From the NCBI GenBank assembly GCA_900469615.1, contig UBYA01000031.1, positions 1 through 64,000 of the forward strand: DNA of 64,000 bases, in the 5' to 3' direction. The position numbers and the translations under genes are program-made. This DNA is from Hyphomicrobiales bacterium. GTDB taxonomy: Bacteria > Pseudomonadota > Alphaproteobacteria > Rhizobiales > Rhizobiaceae. Below the pieces are notes generated by a model. That model was given only the letters and a program-made list of their open reading frames with translations, had not been told where the DNA came from and searched no databases. This document shows, piece by piece, positions 52,391 through 60,568 of this stretch (positions are counted from its first letter, which is position 1; each line of letters starts with the position of its first letter).

Positions 52391-52432
52391 ATATCCTTTC
52401 GAGGATATTATCATATCCAACTTTTCATATCC
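52391..52432. promoter_or_regulatory. vapBC operator with repeated ATATCC/GGATAT
   Basis: Four hexamers occur: ATATCC (52391-52396), GGATAT (52403-52408), ATATCC (52413-52418) and ATATCC (52427-52432). Two overlapping palindromes result, one with a 6-nt spacer and one with a 4-nt spacer, directly upstream of vapB. This is the expected form of a toxin-antitoxin autoregulatory site. Confidence 0.65.
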
Positions 52433-52598
52433 TATCCAGCCCGAATATCGATTGTCGAGCAACGATCCAGCCGACAGGTTGGCGAATAAATTCGGTCTCA
52501 AACGCTGCTGGCCCAGCCGATAAAGTCGAGCTGGGTGCTGAACACTCGGCGTTGTATTGCCGACGCGAGAAAAATCTGTCGCTACGGGCTGAAAATCC

Positions 52599-52872
52599 GT
52601 CAAACGATGGTCTCAAGGACCTCGTACTCCGCAACAAAAGCGCCGGGACTGTTATTCAGCAATAACAAGATGTTGGAATGGGAGATTGGTACTGTCACCA
52701 CCTTTTCGATATTGGTGGTCGTCCACTCCATGTCGGGATCCGCGGTGATATCGTCGCGCATGGCGAGCACTGCACGTCTTGCCTCCTCACGATCGGCAAA
52801 GAAGATATCTCGCAGCCCGGTCGGCTTCCAATGCTCATTGACCCCATGATCGGGGAGTTGGAAACCGTGTGA
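52599..52872 (-). pseudogene. Unknown gene, 5'-truncated by the IS110 element
   Basis: On the minus strand an open frame ends with a stop at 52601-52599 and reads EHWKPTGLRDIFFADREEAR, then RAVLAMRDDITADPDMEW and AEYEVLETIV. It has protein-like composition but no start codon before the frame closes at the edge of the IS110-type element. It therefore looks like the 3' part of a gene split by the insertion. The missing 5' part is not clearly found beyond the other end. Confidence 0.5.
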
Positions 52873-54131
52873 AACGGCCCTAAGCTTTTAGACCCTATGC
52901 TCCCTAGGCAGGCCGCGTACCTGCCGCGCTTGGTTGCGAACAACCCTATAGTGTTCGCTGCCACAACAACAGGAGGGCATGATGGCAGCTACTCGTTTTA
53001 TCGGATTGGATGTTCATAAAGACACGATCGCGGTTGCGATCGCCGGCGCCGGTCGCGAAGAGGCCCGCTTCTTCGGACAGATCGCCAACACGCCGGCGGC
53101 GTTAGCAAAGTTGGCAGCTAAACTCGGAAAGGATGGCGGTGAACTCCATTTTGCCTACGAAGCCGGCTGCTGCGGGTATGGGGTCTATCGCCATTTATCA
53201 AACCTTGGTCACCAATGCGATGTGGTCGCACCGGGGCTGATCCCTGTCCGACGTGGCGAGCGAATAAAGAATGATCGTCGGGATGCTCTGACGATTGCGC
53301 GGCTATTACGTGCTGGAGAGCTCACAGCAGTCTGGGTTCCCGACGAGTCCCACGAGGCAATGCGAGATCTGGTTCGGACGCGAGATGATGCTGTTATTAC
53401 GCTCCGACGATCCCGCCAACAGCTTGGCGGCTTCCTGCTACGGCACGGACGCGTGTACCCACCAGGGAAAAGATGGGGAACTGTTCATAAGCGCTGGATA
53501 CGCAATCAGGTTTTCGAGCATGAAACGCAGACTCTGGTATTGGAAGACTATTTCCAGGCGATGGAGCGCGCAGAAGTCAGAGTCCAGGAGATAACCGCCC
53601 GAATTCAGGAACACTTGCCCACCTGGTCGCTGTCAGAGCTGGTGGAAAGCCTTCAGGCGATGAGAGGGATATCGATCGTCACGGCCGCGGTATTGGCCGC
53701 TGAAATAGGCGACTTTTCCCGGTTCGACCGCCCGAGCCAACTGATGGCATATGTCGGCCTGGTTCCGAGTGAGGATTCCAGCGGTAATAGACGGCGCACC
53801 GGTGGAATAACCAAGGCAGGCAACAATGCCGTGAGACGAGTGCTCGTAGAGGGCGCGTGGAATTACCGAATGCCTGCCCGCATCAGCAAAAATATGATGG
53901 AACAGCAGAAACATCTTTCGCCGGAGGTCCGGGAGATCGCCTGGAAGGGACAGGTCCGTCTACACCAGCGATATCGTTCGATGATAGCTCGCGGAAAAAA
54001 ATCAACCGTTGTTGCCACAGCCGTCGCGCGTGAAATGCTTGGCTTCGTATGGGCTATCGGCTGCCACGTTCAAATCGCACGCCCCTGATCGAGGTGGCTA
54101 AGACGGCTTTCGGTGGTGGCGTGTTTCCAAC
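52857..54131 (+). mobile_element. IS110-family insertion sequence
   Basis: The element carries one transposase gene and is bounded, as far as can be seen, by a 9-bp inverted repeat GTTGGAAAC (52857-52865) and GTTTCCAAC (54123-54131). Short subterminal repeats are typical of the IS1111 group. The exact ends are uncertain. The leading non-coding part contains a hairpin (GGCAGG 52907-52912 / CCTGCC 52920-52925), which could belong to the guide RNA that these elements encode. Confidence 0.6.
52979..54088 (+). CDS. IS110-family (DEDD) transposase
   Basis: A 369-residue transposase. The N-terminal RuvC-like DEDD domain shows FIGLDVHKDTIAVAIAG and RIKNDRRDALTIARLLRAG, and the C-terminal Tnp20 domain shows GISIVTAAVLAAEIGDFSRF, LMAYVGLVPSEDSSG and GNNAVRRVLVEGAW with the serine region. 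IS110 enzymes act with a structured RNA from the element's own non-coding end. The frame is complete, so it may be active. The ATG at 52979 is followed at once by a second one, and AGGAGG lies six bases upstream. Confidence 0.95.
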   Translation: MMAATRFIGLDVHKDTIAVAIAGAGREEARFFGQIANTPAALAKLAAKLGKDGGELHFAYEAGCCGYGVYRHLSNLGHQCDVVAPGLIPVRRGERIKNDRRDALTIARLLRAGELTAVWVPDESHEAMRDLVRTRDDAVITLRRSRQQLGGFLLRHGRVYPPGKRWGTVHKRWIRNQVFEHETQTLVLEDYFQAMERAEVRVQEITARIQEHLPTWSLSELVESLQAMRGISIVTAAVLAAEIGDFSRFDRPSQLMAYVGLVPSEDSSGNRRRTGGITKAGNNAVRRVLVEGAWNYRMPARISKNMMEQQKHLSPEVREIAWKGQVRLHQRYRSMIARGKKSTVVATAVAREMLGFVWAIGCHVQIARP

Positions 54132-54430
54132 GGTAGGAGAACCCTTGCTCTCCGAAGTGGGCAGAACGCTACGTATCGACGCCCGTATTTAGACAAAGGC
54201 AGCTCCGCGACGAACCAGGGTCCTGCGGCAGGCTTCGAGCTGAACCCGCGCATAAGAGTATGATCAACCGTCGTCAACATCGCGAAGCACGCCACCTCCA
54301 AAGGCCGTCTTGTACCCATTGACGTTCGCTGCGCGAGCGAACGAAAAATCATGCCTTAACGTCTTGTCAAGAAGCATAAGAGAGCAGCCGGTGGCTGGGC
54401 GATATCGCTCCTCATCTGCTTGAGCCGAGG
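54132..54430. other. Stretch between IS110 element and plasmid block
   Basis: No gene is supported. The minus strand is open for 84 codons (54352-54098) but its product has no family-like features. It may contain the displaced 5' flank of the gene cut by the element. Confidence 0.35.
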
Positions 54431-54691
54431 ATGCGTGATCGTCTTGCCATGGCCAAGGACAAAGCGGACCGTCGTCGTGAGGCAGAGCGCCGGCTGACGA
54501 AGCCGATGCTCTATGTGAAGGGCTGGCCAACCCGGATGCTGTCGGACGGCGAGGCCGACCTCCTCGCCGAGGTGCGCTCGGAAGTCAGCACCATGGTGGG
54601 AATTCGCGCTCGCTGCCTTGATCGCTCGTCCATCCATGCGCGCTATGCCGAGCTGCTCGATATGCGCGACAGCAGGGGGAGGGCAGCATGA
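54431..54691 (+). CDS. Small basic protein of unknown function
   Basis: An 86-residue helical protein (RDRLAMAKDKADRRREAERR; GEADLLAEVRSEVSTMVGIR). A second ATG at 54449 is possible. It overlaps the next gene by 4 bp (ATGA), so the two are cotranscribed. It opens the plasmid block; no family is recognised. Confidence 0.55.
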   Translation: MRDRLAMAKDKADRRREAERRLTKPMLYVKGWPTRMLSDGEADLLAEVRSEVSTMVGIRARCLDRSSIHARYAELLDMRDSRGRAA

Positions 54692-55266
54692 CCAGGATAT
54701 TGCCTTCCCGGCGCTTGCTGATCCTTTCCTGCTCGATGACCAAGCGCGACGGCCCGCAAACCATGCCGGCGCGCGATCGCTATGATGGACCGCTCTGGCG
54801 CACCCTGCGTCATGTGGATCCCGATGAGCAGAAGGCGCAGGTCGCCTTGCTGTCAGCCGAATATGGCTTTCGCGAAGCCGGAAGCACCATCGAGAACTAT
54901 GACGCACGGATGACACCGGAGCTTGTGGCCGCCATGAAGGCCGGTGGCCTCGGCATGCGGTGGCCTCGCCCGAAAACCCAGCGGCGCGAGATGCCACCGG
55001 GCGAACATCCAGGCATGCACATCGCCTCGATGACAGAGCATGGCCGAATACCGTTCATCGAGGTCTGCCTAGTCGGCGGTGGCCTCTACCTCGACGTCAT
55101 GCAGCACTTCGTCGAGCTGTTTCAGGAGGATGGCTTTGTGACCGGGAGCGCGCCGATCACGGAAATCTGCGCGCCGATCGGCATCATGCGGCGGCAGATG
55201 ACGATCTGGCTCAACAGTTCCCCGCGTGCCGCCAACGGCGACGCGGGCGCTGGCGGCTGGCGCTGA
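54688..55266 (+). CDS. DUF6884 protein
   Basis: A 192-residue protein with the DUF6884 pattern: LLILSCSMTKRDGPQTMPAR near the start, YDGPLWRTLRHVDPD, LLSAEYGFREAG and YDARMTP. The fold is related to YaaA/DpnD-like small proteins seen in plasmids and phages. The cysteine in LSCS and the conserved YDG/YDARM residues suggest a ligand site. It sits 101 bp before the ParB-like gene. The function is unknown. Confidence 0.75.
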   Translation: MTRILPSRRLLILSCSMTKRDGPQTMPARDRYDGPLWRTLRHVDPDEQKAQVALLSAEYGFREAGSTIENYDARMTPELVAAMKAGGLGMRWPRPKTQRREMPPGEHPGMHIASMTEHGRIPFIEVCLVGGGLYLDVMQHFVELFQEDGFVTGSAPITEICAPIGIMRRQMTIWLNSSPRAANGDAGAGGWR

Positions 55267-55366
55267 GGGCGGCGGATCGGGAAAGAGGGAGAGGGGGGAT
55301 GAGGTTTTCGTGGCGGATTGAGGTGGCTGGAGAGAGGCTCCGGCCGGTCCGCCGCGGAGACATGAC

Positions 55367-57511
55367 ATGGCACAGGCCATTCAGAAAATCTCGCTCAACG
55401 CCGGGCGCGATATTCCCTTCAACAAGCTCGTTCTCAGCCAGCAGAACGTGCGCAAGACCAAGGCCGGCGCCTCGATCGAGGAGCTCGCCGACGACATTGC
55501 CCGTCGCGGGTTGCTGACCAGCATCAACGTGCGTGCGGAACTCGATGCCGAAGGCAAGGAGACCGGTATCTATCGCATCCCTGCCGGCGGCCGCCGCTAC
55601 CGCGCGCTGAAACTGCTGGTCGACCGGAAGCAGCTGACGAAGACCACGGCCGTTCCCTGCATCGTCAGCGAAGGCGAAACCCTCGAAGCCGAGGATTCGC
55701 TGGCCGAAAACGTCAAGCGCGCCGATCTTCATCCGCTGGATGAATTCCGCGCGATGATGGTCTTGCGCGAGCAGGGGCTTGACGAGGAGGAAATCGCCGC
55801 TCGCTTCCACATCTCGGTTGCGACGGTGAAGCAGCGCCTCCGGCTGGCGTCCGTCTCGCCACGTCTGCTCGAGCTCTATGGCGACGACCAGATGAAGCTC
55901 GGCCAGGTGATGGCGTTCTCGCTCACCAAGGATCATGCGCGCCAGGAGCAGGTCTGGGAGACGGTTTCGCGCACGCAGAGCGCGGATCCGTACTACATCC
56001 GCCGGCTGCTGACCGAAACGGCGGTCCGTGCAACGGATCGCCGTGCGGTCTACGTCGGCATCGAAGCCTATGAAGCCGCCGGCGGCGTCGTCATGCGCGA
56101 CCTCTTCGAGCAGGACAACGGCGGGTGGCTCCAGGATCCGGCGCTTCTTGAACAGCTCGTGCTGGAAAAGCTGACGGCAGACGCCGAAGCGCTAAAGACG
56201 GAGGAAGGCTGGAGGTGGGCCGATTCCGCCATCGACTTCCATTTCGGCCACGCATCCGGCCTTCGCCGCTTCTATGGGAAGCAGGCGGAATTCACCGAGG
56301 AAGAGCTTGCTCGCCACGATAGCCTGCAGGCGGAGTTCGACAAGCTCAGCGAGGAATACGAGGCCGCCGAGGATTATTCCGAGGAGACGGAAGCGCGCTT
56401 CGATGATCTTGATGCGCAGCTTACTGCCCTGAACGAACGGCCCTACGTACTCGATCCCGACGACGTCGCTCGCGGCGGTGCCTTCATCTCGCTCGCCGGC
56501 AATGGCGAACTGAAGATCGAGCGCGGGTTCGTCCGGCCCGAGGACGAGCCTGTCATCGCGGCCGAGGAGGGCGACGCCGCCGATCCGGATGGCGATGGCG
56601 GGGACGACGTCATCGCGTCGGCAGAAGGTGGCGTCACGGTCAACGGCAAGCCCGTCGGTTTCGAGGAGCCGGAAGACGACGACGGCAAGATCCGGCCGCT
56701 CTCGGAACGCCTCATCGAGGACCTGACCGCGGCCCGCACGCTTGCGATCAGGAATGCGCTCGCCAATGAGCCGATGACGGCCTTCATCGCCGTGCTGCAC
56801 CTTCTCGTGCTGAAGACCTTCTACCACTACGGCACGGCGTCTTGCCTGGAAATCACGGTGCAGCATACGGTGTCGACCAAGACGCAGGGCCTCGCCGACA
56901 CCGTCTGGGCGAAGGAGATCGAACAGCGCCAGGAAAACTGGGGACACGATCTTCCAGGTGAAGCCGATGCGGTGTGGGCCTATCTGATCGCGCTCGATCA
57001 GGACAGCCGGCTGGCGCTGTTTGCGCATTGCGCGTCGATGTCGCTGAACGCCACGATCCAGCAATGGAACCGGCGCACCAAGGAAAACCAGCACGCCGTG
57101 CAGCTGGCCCAGACGATCGGGTTCGGCATGGTGGGTGCGGGCTGGACGCCGACGGTCGACAACTATCTCGGCCGCGTGACCAAGGCCCACATCCTGCAGG
57201 CCGTTCGCGAAGCCAGGGGCGATCAGTCCGCGCAGCTCATCGACCACCTGAAGAAGCAGGACATGGCGCGCGAAGCCGCCCGGCTGCTCGACGGAAGCGG
57301 ATGGCTCCCCGAGGTGCTGCGCTATCCCGCCGATGAAATCGCGGATGAGACCGGGATTTCGGAGACGGATGAAACGGTGATCGTTGGTGACGACGATACC
57401 GAGGCCGCCGAGGTCGCGCTGCCGGCGTTCCTCACCGAGGGCGTCGACGACGAGCAGGCGGCCGTCGATCCCGACGAGGATCAGGGCGGTCATCTCGAAG
57501 CCGCTGAATAG
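55367..57511 (+). CDS. Large ParB/Srx-domain plasmid protein
   Basis: A 714-residue ParB-family protein. The N-terminal ParB domain (about 15-115) has QQNVRKTKAGASIEELADDI, IPAGGRRYRALKLL and EDSLAENVKRADLHPLDEF, followed by a helix-turn-helix (IAARFHISVATVKQRLRLA). The remaining 500 residues are acidic in the centre (EEGDAADPDGDGGDDV) and helical at the end. It is about twice the length of segregation ParB, and no parA gene is adjacent, so a role in plasmid gene regulation is as likely as partition. The start follows GCGGAGACATGAC. Confidence 0.9.
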   Translation: MAQAIQKISLNAGRDIPFNKLVLSQQNVRKTKAGASIEELADDIARRGLLTSINVRAELDAEGKETGIYRIPAGGRRYRALKLLVDRKQLTKTTAVPCIVSEGETLEAEDSLAENVKRADLHPLDEFRAMMVLREQGLDEEEIAARFHISVATVKQRLRLASVSPRLLELYGDDQMKLGQVMAFSLTKDHARQEQVWETVSRTQSADPYYIRRLLTETAVRATDRRAVYVGIEAYEAAGGVVMRDLFEQDNGGWLQDPALLEQLVLEKLTADAEALKTEEGWRWADSAIDFHFGHASGLRRFYGKQAEFTEEELARHDSLQAEFDKLSEEYEAAEDYSEETEARFDDLDAQLTALNERPYVLDPDDVARGGAFISLAGNGELKIERGFVRPEDEPVIAAEEGDAADPDGDGGDDVIASAEGGVTVNGKPVGFEEPEDDDGKIRPLSERLIEDLTAARTLAIRNALANEPMTAFIAVLHLLVLKTFYHYGTASCLEITVQHTVSTKTQGLADTVWAKEIEQRQENWGHDLPGEADAVWAYLIALDQDSRLALFAHCASMSLNATIQQWNRRTKENQHAVQLAQTIGFGMVGAGWTPTVDNYLGRVTKAHILQAVREARGDQSAQLIDHLKKQDMAREAARLLDGSGWLPEVLRYPADEIADETGISETDETVIVGDDDTEAAEVALPAFLTEGVDDEQAAVDPDEDQGGHLEAAE

Positions 57512-57539
57512 ATCCGCGAAGCGCCAACGATCAATCGGA

Positions 57540-57573
57540 GGCCCGGCCGTCGCGCCGGGCCTTTCTGTTTCTC
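57540..57573 (+). terminator. Hairpin with T-rich tail after the ParB-like gene
   Basis: Perfect 8-bp stem GGCCCGGC (57540-57547) / GCCGGGCC (57554-57561) with loop CGTCGC, followed by TTTCTGTTTCTC. It is the first member of the hairpin family that recurs through this block. Confidence 0.7.
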
Positions 57574-57695
57574 GATCTGGAGACCTATGAACATGGGCCA
57601 CCGGCGCATTGATGCCTGGACTAACGGGTCCCCGCGTCTTCTCCAAGCCGTCATCCCAACCGGCCGGCGACCCAGCGATCCATTCTCATTTCAAC

Positions 57696-57727
57696 AGCCC
57701 GCTTGGCCCGACAGCGCCGATCGGGCT
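57696..57727 (+). terminator. Hairpin upstream of the small gene at 57749
   Basis: Stem AGCCCG (57696-57701) / CGGGCT (57722-57727) with an inner GGC/GCC pair, then CTTTCGTT and a ribosome binding site. It is nearly identical, with its flanks, to the hairpin at 59236-59267. Confidence 0.6.
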
Positions 57728-57748
57728 CTTTCGTTCCAGGAGTCCAAG

Positions 57749-58132
57749 ATGCCTGACTACACCATTGAGACGAGCTATCGTCTGCCAGCCTACCGTCATC
57801 GCACCTATCACGCCGAAACCGTTGTGCTCGCCTGCCGCCAGGCCACCGAGGACGATGACTGGTCCGCCGAAAACGGGGTCGACGCCGCCTATTCCGGCCC
57901 GGCGGCTATGACGGAGTCACCGACGAACCCCATGGCGATCCCGGCGAGGACACGGCCGGGTATCTCGAAGCCGCAGGAAATATTCTCACAGCACCAACGA
58001 TCAATCCGAGGCCCGGCCGTCCAGCCGGGCCTTTCTGTTTCTCAAAGTTCGGAGATGACCATGTTCGTCATGACCATATACGAGCGGGCGCCGATCGGCG
58101 CTTTGGTTCGCTACCACGACCTCACACCCTGA
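57749..58132 (+). CDS. Small plasmid gene, C-terminal part disturbed
   Basis: From the ATG at 57749 (after CCAGGAG) the product opens MPDYTIETSYRLPAYRHRTY and AETVVLACRQATEDDDWS, which is compact and protein-like. After about residue 55 the frame becomes Pro/Thr-rich, while the +1 frame reads YDGVTDEPHGDPGEDTAGYL and EAA, which resembles the ParB-like protein's own C-terminus. A frameshift or a fusion by duplication is therefore likely. The open frame runs through the following hairpin into the next gene, and the genuine end is probably earlier. Confidence 0.45.
   Translation: MPDYTIETSYRLPAYRHRTYHAETVVLACRQATEDDDWSAENGVDAAYSGPAAMTESPTNPMAIPARTRPGISKPQEIFSQHQRSIRGPAVQPGLSVSQSSEMTMFVMTIYERAPIGALVRYHDLTP
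58010..58043 (+). terminator. Second copy of the ParB-type terminator hairpin
   Basis: Stem GGCCCGGC (58010-58017) / GCCGGGCC (58024-58031), loop CGTCCA, tail TTTCTGTTTCTC. The 80 bp around it repeat the sequence at the end of the ParB-like gene. Confidence 0.7.
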
Positions 58133-58534
58133 CCGCCGGAAATTGACGTGGAAGCCTTCAACGCGTGGAAAAAGCGCAACGGCGCAGGCTGGCTCGTGCG
58201 ATGCACGCCGCCCCGTTCCAGCATCATCTGGTCTACTCATGGTGCGATCACGCTGCTGCAGGGCGAATTTCCGATGGATCTCGATGCTGCGATTGCAGCT
58301 CGTGAAGCCTTTCCGCTCGATAGCGATCTGGCGTTTGCGGTTGTTCGACGACCGGAAGCCGGCGAGTTCCGCGTCCTTCAGGAATACGGTGCGCACAGCA
58401 TCCTCCTCTATCTCGCGAAAAACAGGCCCGATGCGGAGCGCTGGGTCAAAGAAAGCGGGCACATCAACATTCGTCTTGAGGAAGTGACCGCCGAAGAAGT
58501 CTGCGCGGATGTCATCGAAGGGCGGGCAGCCTGA
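58061..58534 (+). pseudogene. Small plasmid gene split by an in-frame stop
   Basis: The ATG at 58061 lies six bases after GGAG and opens MFVMTIYERAPIGALVRYHD, LTP, then TGA at 58130-58132. The same frame continues with PPEIDVEAFNAWKKRNGAGW and a sound 130-residue protein-like sequence (LVRCTPPRSSIIWSTHGAIT) to 58534. A CGA-to-TGA change would account for it. The distal part could be made from a GTG at 58148. The following gene overlaps the final stop (TGATG), as in an intact operon. Confidence 0.6.
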
Positions 58535-58710
58535 TGCGCAACGCCACCTACGACGAGCTCGAGCGCATCGCCGGCCAGGCCGGATGGGATGGGTTCACCC
58601 TTCTTTTGCTGGTCTGCCGTTGGGCCGAGCAGAAGGACCTTTCACGCAGCCTGATCGAACATCTCGCCGGCATCGCCCGCACCGAAGACGACGATCATGC
58701 CGAGGTGTGA
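58534..58710 (+). CDS. Small protein of unknown function
   Basis: A 58-residue acidic protein (MRNATYDELERIAGQAGWDG; LIEHLAGIARTEDDDHAEV) predicted helical. The ATG overlaps the stop of the preceding gene. It belongs to the same transcript as the interrupted gene. No family is recognised. Confidence 0.6.
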   Translation: MRNATYDELERIAGQAGWDGFTLLLLVCRWAEQKDLSRSLIEHLAGIARTEDDDHAEV

Positions 58711-58743
58711 TCGACCGATGACCCTCTTCCCCAGCCGCCAGCC

Positions 58744-58764
58744 CCTGCCATTGCCCAGGGCAGG
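58744..58764 (+). repeat. GC-rich hairpin before the DUF5983 gene
   Basis: Stem CCTGCC (58744-58749) / GGCAGG (58759-58764) in the 79-bp gap between genes, followed by CGGGCATTCCGAAAGGA and the next start. It occupies the same position as the hairpin family but differs in sequence. Confidence 0.4.
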
Positions 58765-58789
58765 CGGGCATTCCGAAAGGACAATCGCT

Positions 58790-59083
58790 ATGATGAATCT
58801 CGAAAAACTACGGGTCGCCAAGATCTCGACCGGACACGTATCGGCGTCGACAGCAACAATGCTCAACACCAAGCCTTGTGCTGAGTGGCCATGTGCCGGG
58901 GGATGCTATTCCGACTACGGCTGGTTCATTTACGCCCATGACGAGAACTGCGGCGAAGGCGATCAGCGCATTCCCGAGGATCTGTTCGCAGTCATGAAAT
59001 GGGCCGGGCAAAACGGGTGCAGCCACATCCTGTTCCATCAAGACGCCGACGAGGTTGACGGCCTGCCGTTCTACGACTGGTAG
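58790..59083 (+). CDS. DUF5983 protein
   Basis: A 97-residue protein with the DUF5983 look: LRVAKISTGHVSASTATML near the start, a cysteine pair in WPCAGGCYSDYGWFIYAHDE and a C-terminal SHILFHQDADEVDGLPFYDW. The family is common on rhizobial plasmids beside DUF932 genes. Activity is unknown. The start follows AAAGGACAATCGCT. Confidence 0.72.
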   Translation: MMNLEKLRVAKISTGHVSASTATMLNTKPCAEWPCAGGCYSDYGWFIYAHDENCGEGDQRIPEDLFAVMKWAGQNGCSHILFHQDADEVDGLPFYDW

Positions 59084-59235
59084 CATGGCAAGGCAGCTCC
59101 AACGCGGTCGATTTGCGCCGCGAGAGGGAGAGGAGGGCGGTCCGGGGCCGGGCTCCGGGTGCTCCGAGAGGGGGCGTCCGCAGCTGGTCCATCGCCGCGT
59201 CGGATAGTTCCTCAGCGGTCCATGTTCATCTTACC

Positions 59236-59267
59236 AGCCCGGTTGGCGCGACAGCGCCGGCCGGGCT
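59236..59267 (+). terminator. Hairpin upstream of the DUF932 gene
   Basis: Stem AGCCCGG (59236-59242) / CCGGGCT (59261-59267) with inner GGCGC/GCGCC, then CTTTCATTTCAGGAG leading to the DUF932 start. It is a near copy of the hairpin at 57696-57727. Confidence 0.6.
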
Positions 59268-59290
59268 CTTTCATTTCAGGAGAACTCGAC

Positions 59291-60481
59291 ATGCATTCCA
59301 TGATCTCCAGCTCGCCGGCGGTAACGTCCGGCTTCAAGGTCGATATCTCGCGCGGCGAGCGTATCGGCCGCGTATCGTCCGAATGGTTTTCTCGCCCGGA
59401 TGACGAGCGCTATCTCTCGCTCTCCGACCTCCATCGTGCCGTCAGCGAGCGGACGGAGCACGCCCGCGTTCGCACCGTCGAGAGCGCGGACATCCGTGTG
59501 GAAGCAACGCGCGATAATGCCGAGCGCCTTTCGCTTGTCGTTCCCGGTAGCCGGGTGCCGATGGCGCCGACGCATTGGAGCTACGGGCAATTGTGCAGCC
59601 TTGTCGGCGCGCCCGCGAGCTACATGCGCCAGCTTCCCGCCCCGCTCGCCGCGATCAATCTCCAGCACGGCTTGCTCAACCACAGCGCCGAGCTGGTCAA
59701 GACCCTGGAGATGGATGATGGGCGCGTCGAGCTGCGCGCGGTGACCGGCCCCGAATATGGGCGCATCTGGGACAAGGATCTTGTCGCTGCCGTGATGAGC
59801 ATCGCCGGCGATGGTGTGGGCGACACGATGTGGAAGGTTCCGGGCGTGCTCGACTGGTCGACCATGACCCACAATCCCTTCGTCGATATCACCGAGGACA
59901 CGACAACGCTTTACGCCAGCGACAGGGACGTTTTCCTCTTCCTTGTCGACGATACGCATCCCATCGAAGCCGGGCGGCTCCCGAATGGCGAGCCGGACCT
60001 TTATTTCCGAGGTTTCTATGCGTGGAACTCGGAAGTCGGTTCGAAAACCCTCGGGATCGCAAGCTTTTACCTGCGGGCCGTGTGCTGCAATCGCAATCTC
60101 TGGGGCACGGAAAATTTCGAGGAAATCACCATTCGCCACTCGAAATTCGCGGCAAAGCGCTTCGCGCATGAGGCGGCCCCGGCTTTGACGAACTTCGCGA
60201 ACTCGTCGCCGGCGCCCTTCATCGCCGGTATCCGTGCTGCCCGCGAAACCGTTGTCGCCCGCAATGAAGAGGACCGGTCCAGCTTCCTGCGCAAGCGTGG
60301 ATTCTCGAAGGCGGAAACCGGCAAGATCATCGACACAGTGCTTGCCGAGGAGGGCAGGCCGCCGGAATCCATCTTCGACTTCGTCCAGGGCATCACCGCG
60401 CTGGCACGCGGGAAAGCGCATCAGGATACCCGGTTGGAGCTGGAGGGCAAAGCCCGAAAGATGCTCGAAAGCGCAGCCTGA
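59291..60481 (+). CDS. DUF932 protein
   Basis: A 396-residue DUF932 protein. Conserved segments include PMAPTHWSYGQLCSLVGAPA, LRAVTGPEYGRIWD, DVFLFLVDDTHPIEAG, YFRGFYAWNSEVGSKTLGIA and VCCNRNLWGTENFEEITIRH. DUF932 proteins occur on plasmids and phages and are related to phage recombination mediators; the function is not settled. It is cotranscribed in the plasmid block and sits just before the GHKL ATPase gene. Confidence 0.88.
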   Translation: MHSMISSSPAVTSGFKVDISRGERIGRVSSEWFSRPDDERYLSLSDLHRAVSERTEHARVRTVESADIRVEATRDNAERLSLVVPGSRVPMAPTHWSYGQLCSLVGAPASYMRQLPAPLAAINLQHGLLNHSAELVKTLEMDDGRVELRAVTGPEYGRIWDKDLVAAVMSIAGDGVGDTMWKVPGVLDWSTMTHNPFVDITEDTTTLYASDRDVFLFLVDDTHPIEAGRLPNGEPDLYFRGFYAWNSEVGSKTLGIASFYLRAVCCNRNLWGTENFEEITIRHSKFAAKRFAHEAAPALTNFANSSPAPFIAGIRAARETVVARNEEDRSSFLRKRGFSKAETGKIIDTVLAEEGRPPESIFDFVQGITALARGKAHQDTRLELEGKARKMLESAA

Positions 60482-60525
60482 TCCGGGTCTGCCTCCACAA
60501 TCAGTCACCCTCGCTCTCATCGGCA

Positions 60526-60543
60526 CCCGGCCGTCGCGCCGGG
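60526..60543 (+). repeat. Hairpin between DUF932 and GHKL genes
   Basis: Stem CCCGGC (60526-60531) / GCCGGG (60538-60543) with the loop CGTCGC shared with the hairpin at 57540. No T-tract follows. Confidence 0.55.
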
Positions 60544-60568
60544 CGCACACCAATATGGAGAATTCGCA

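Noticed and set aside
54264..54530. 88-codon minus-strand frame right of the IS110 element
   Set aside because: No family features or start signal; it overlaps the better supported small gene at 54431.
56192..57646. 484-codon minus-strand frame over the ParB-like gene
   Set aside because: Antisense shadow; the ParB domain and helix-turn-helix are on the plus strand.
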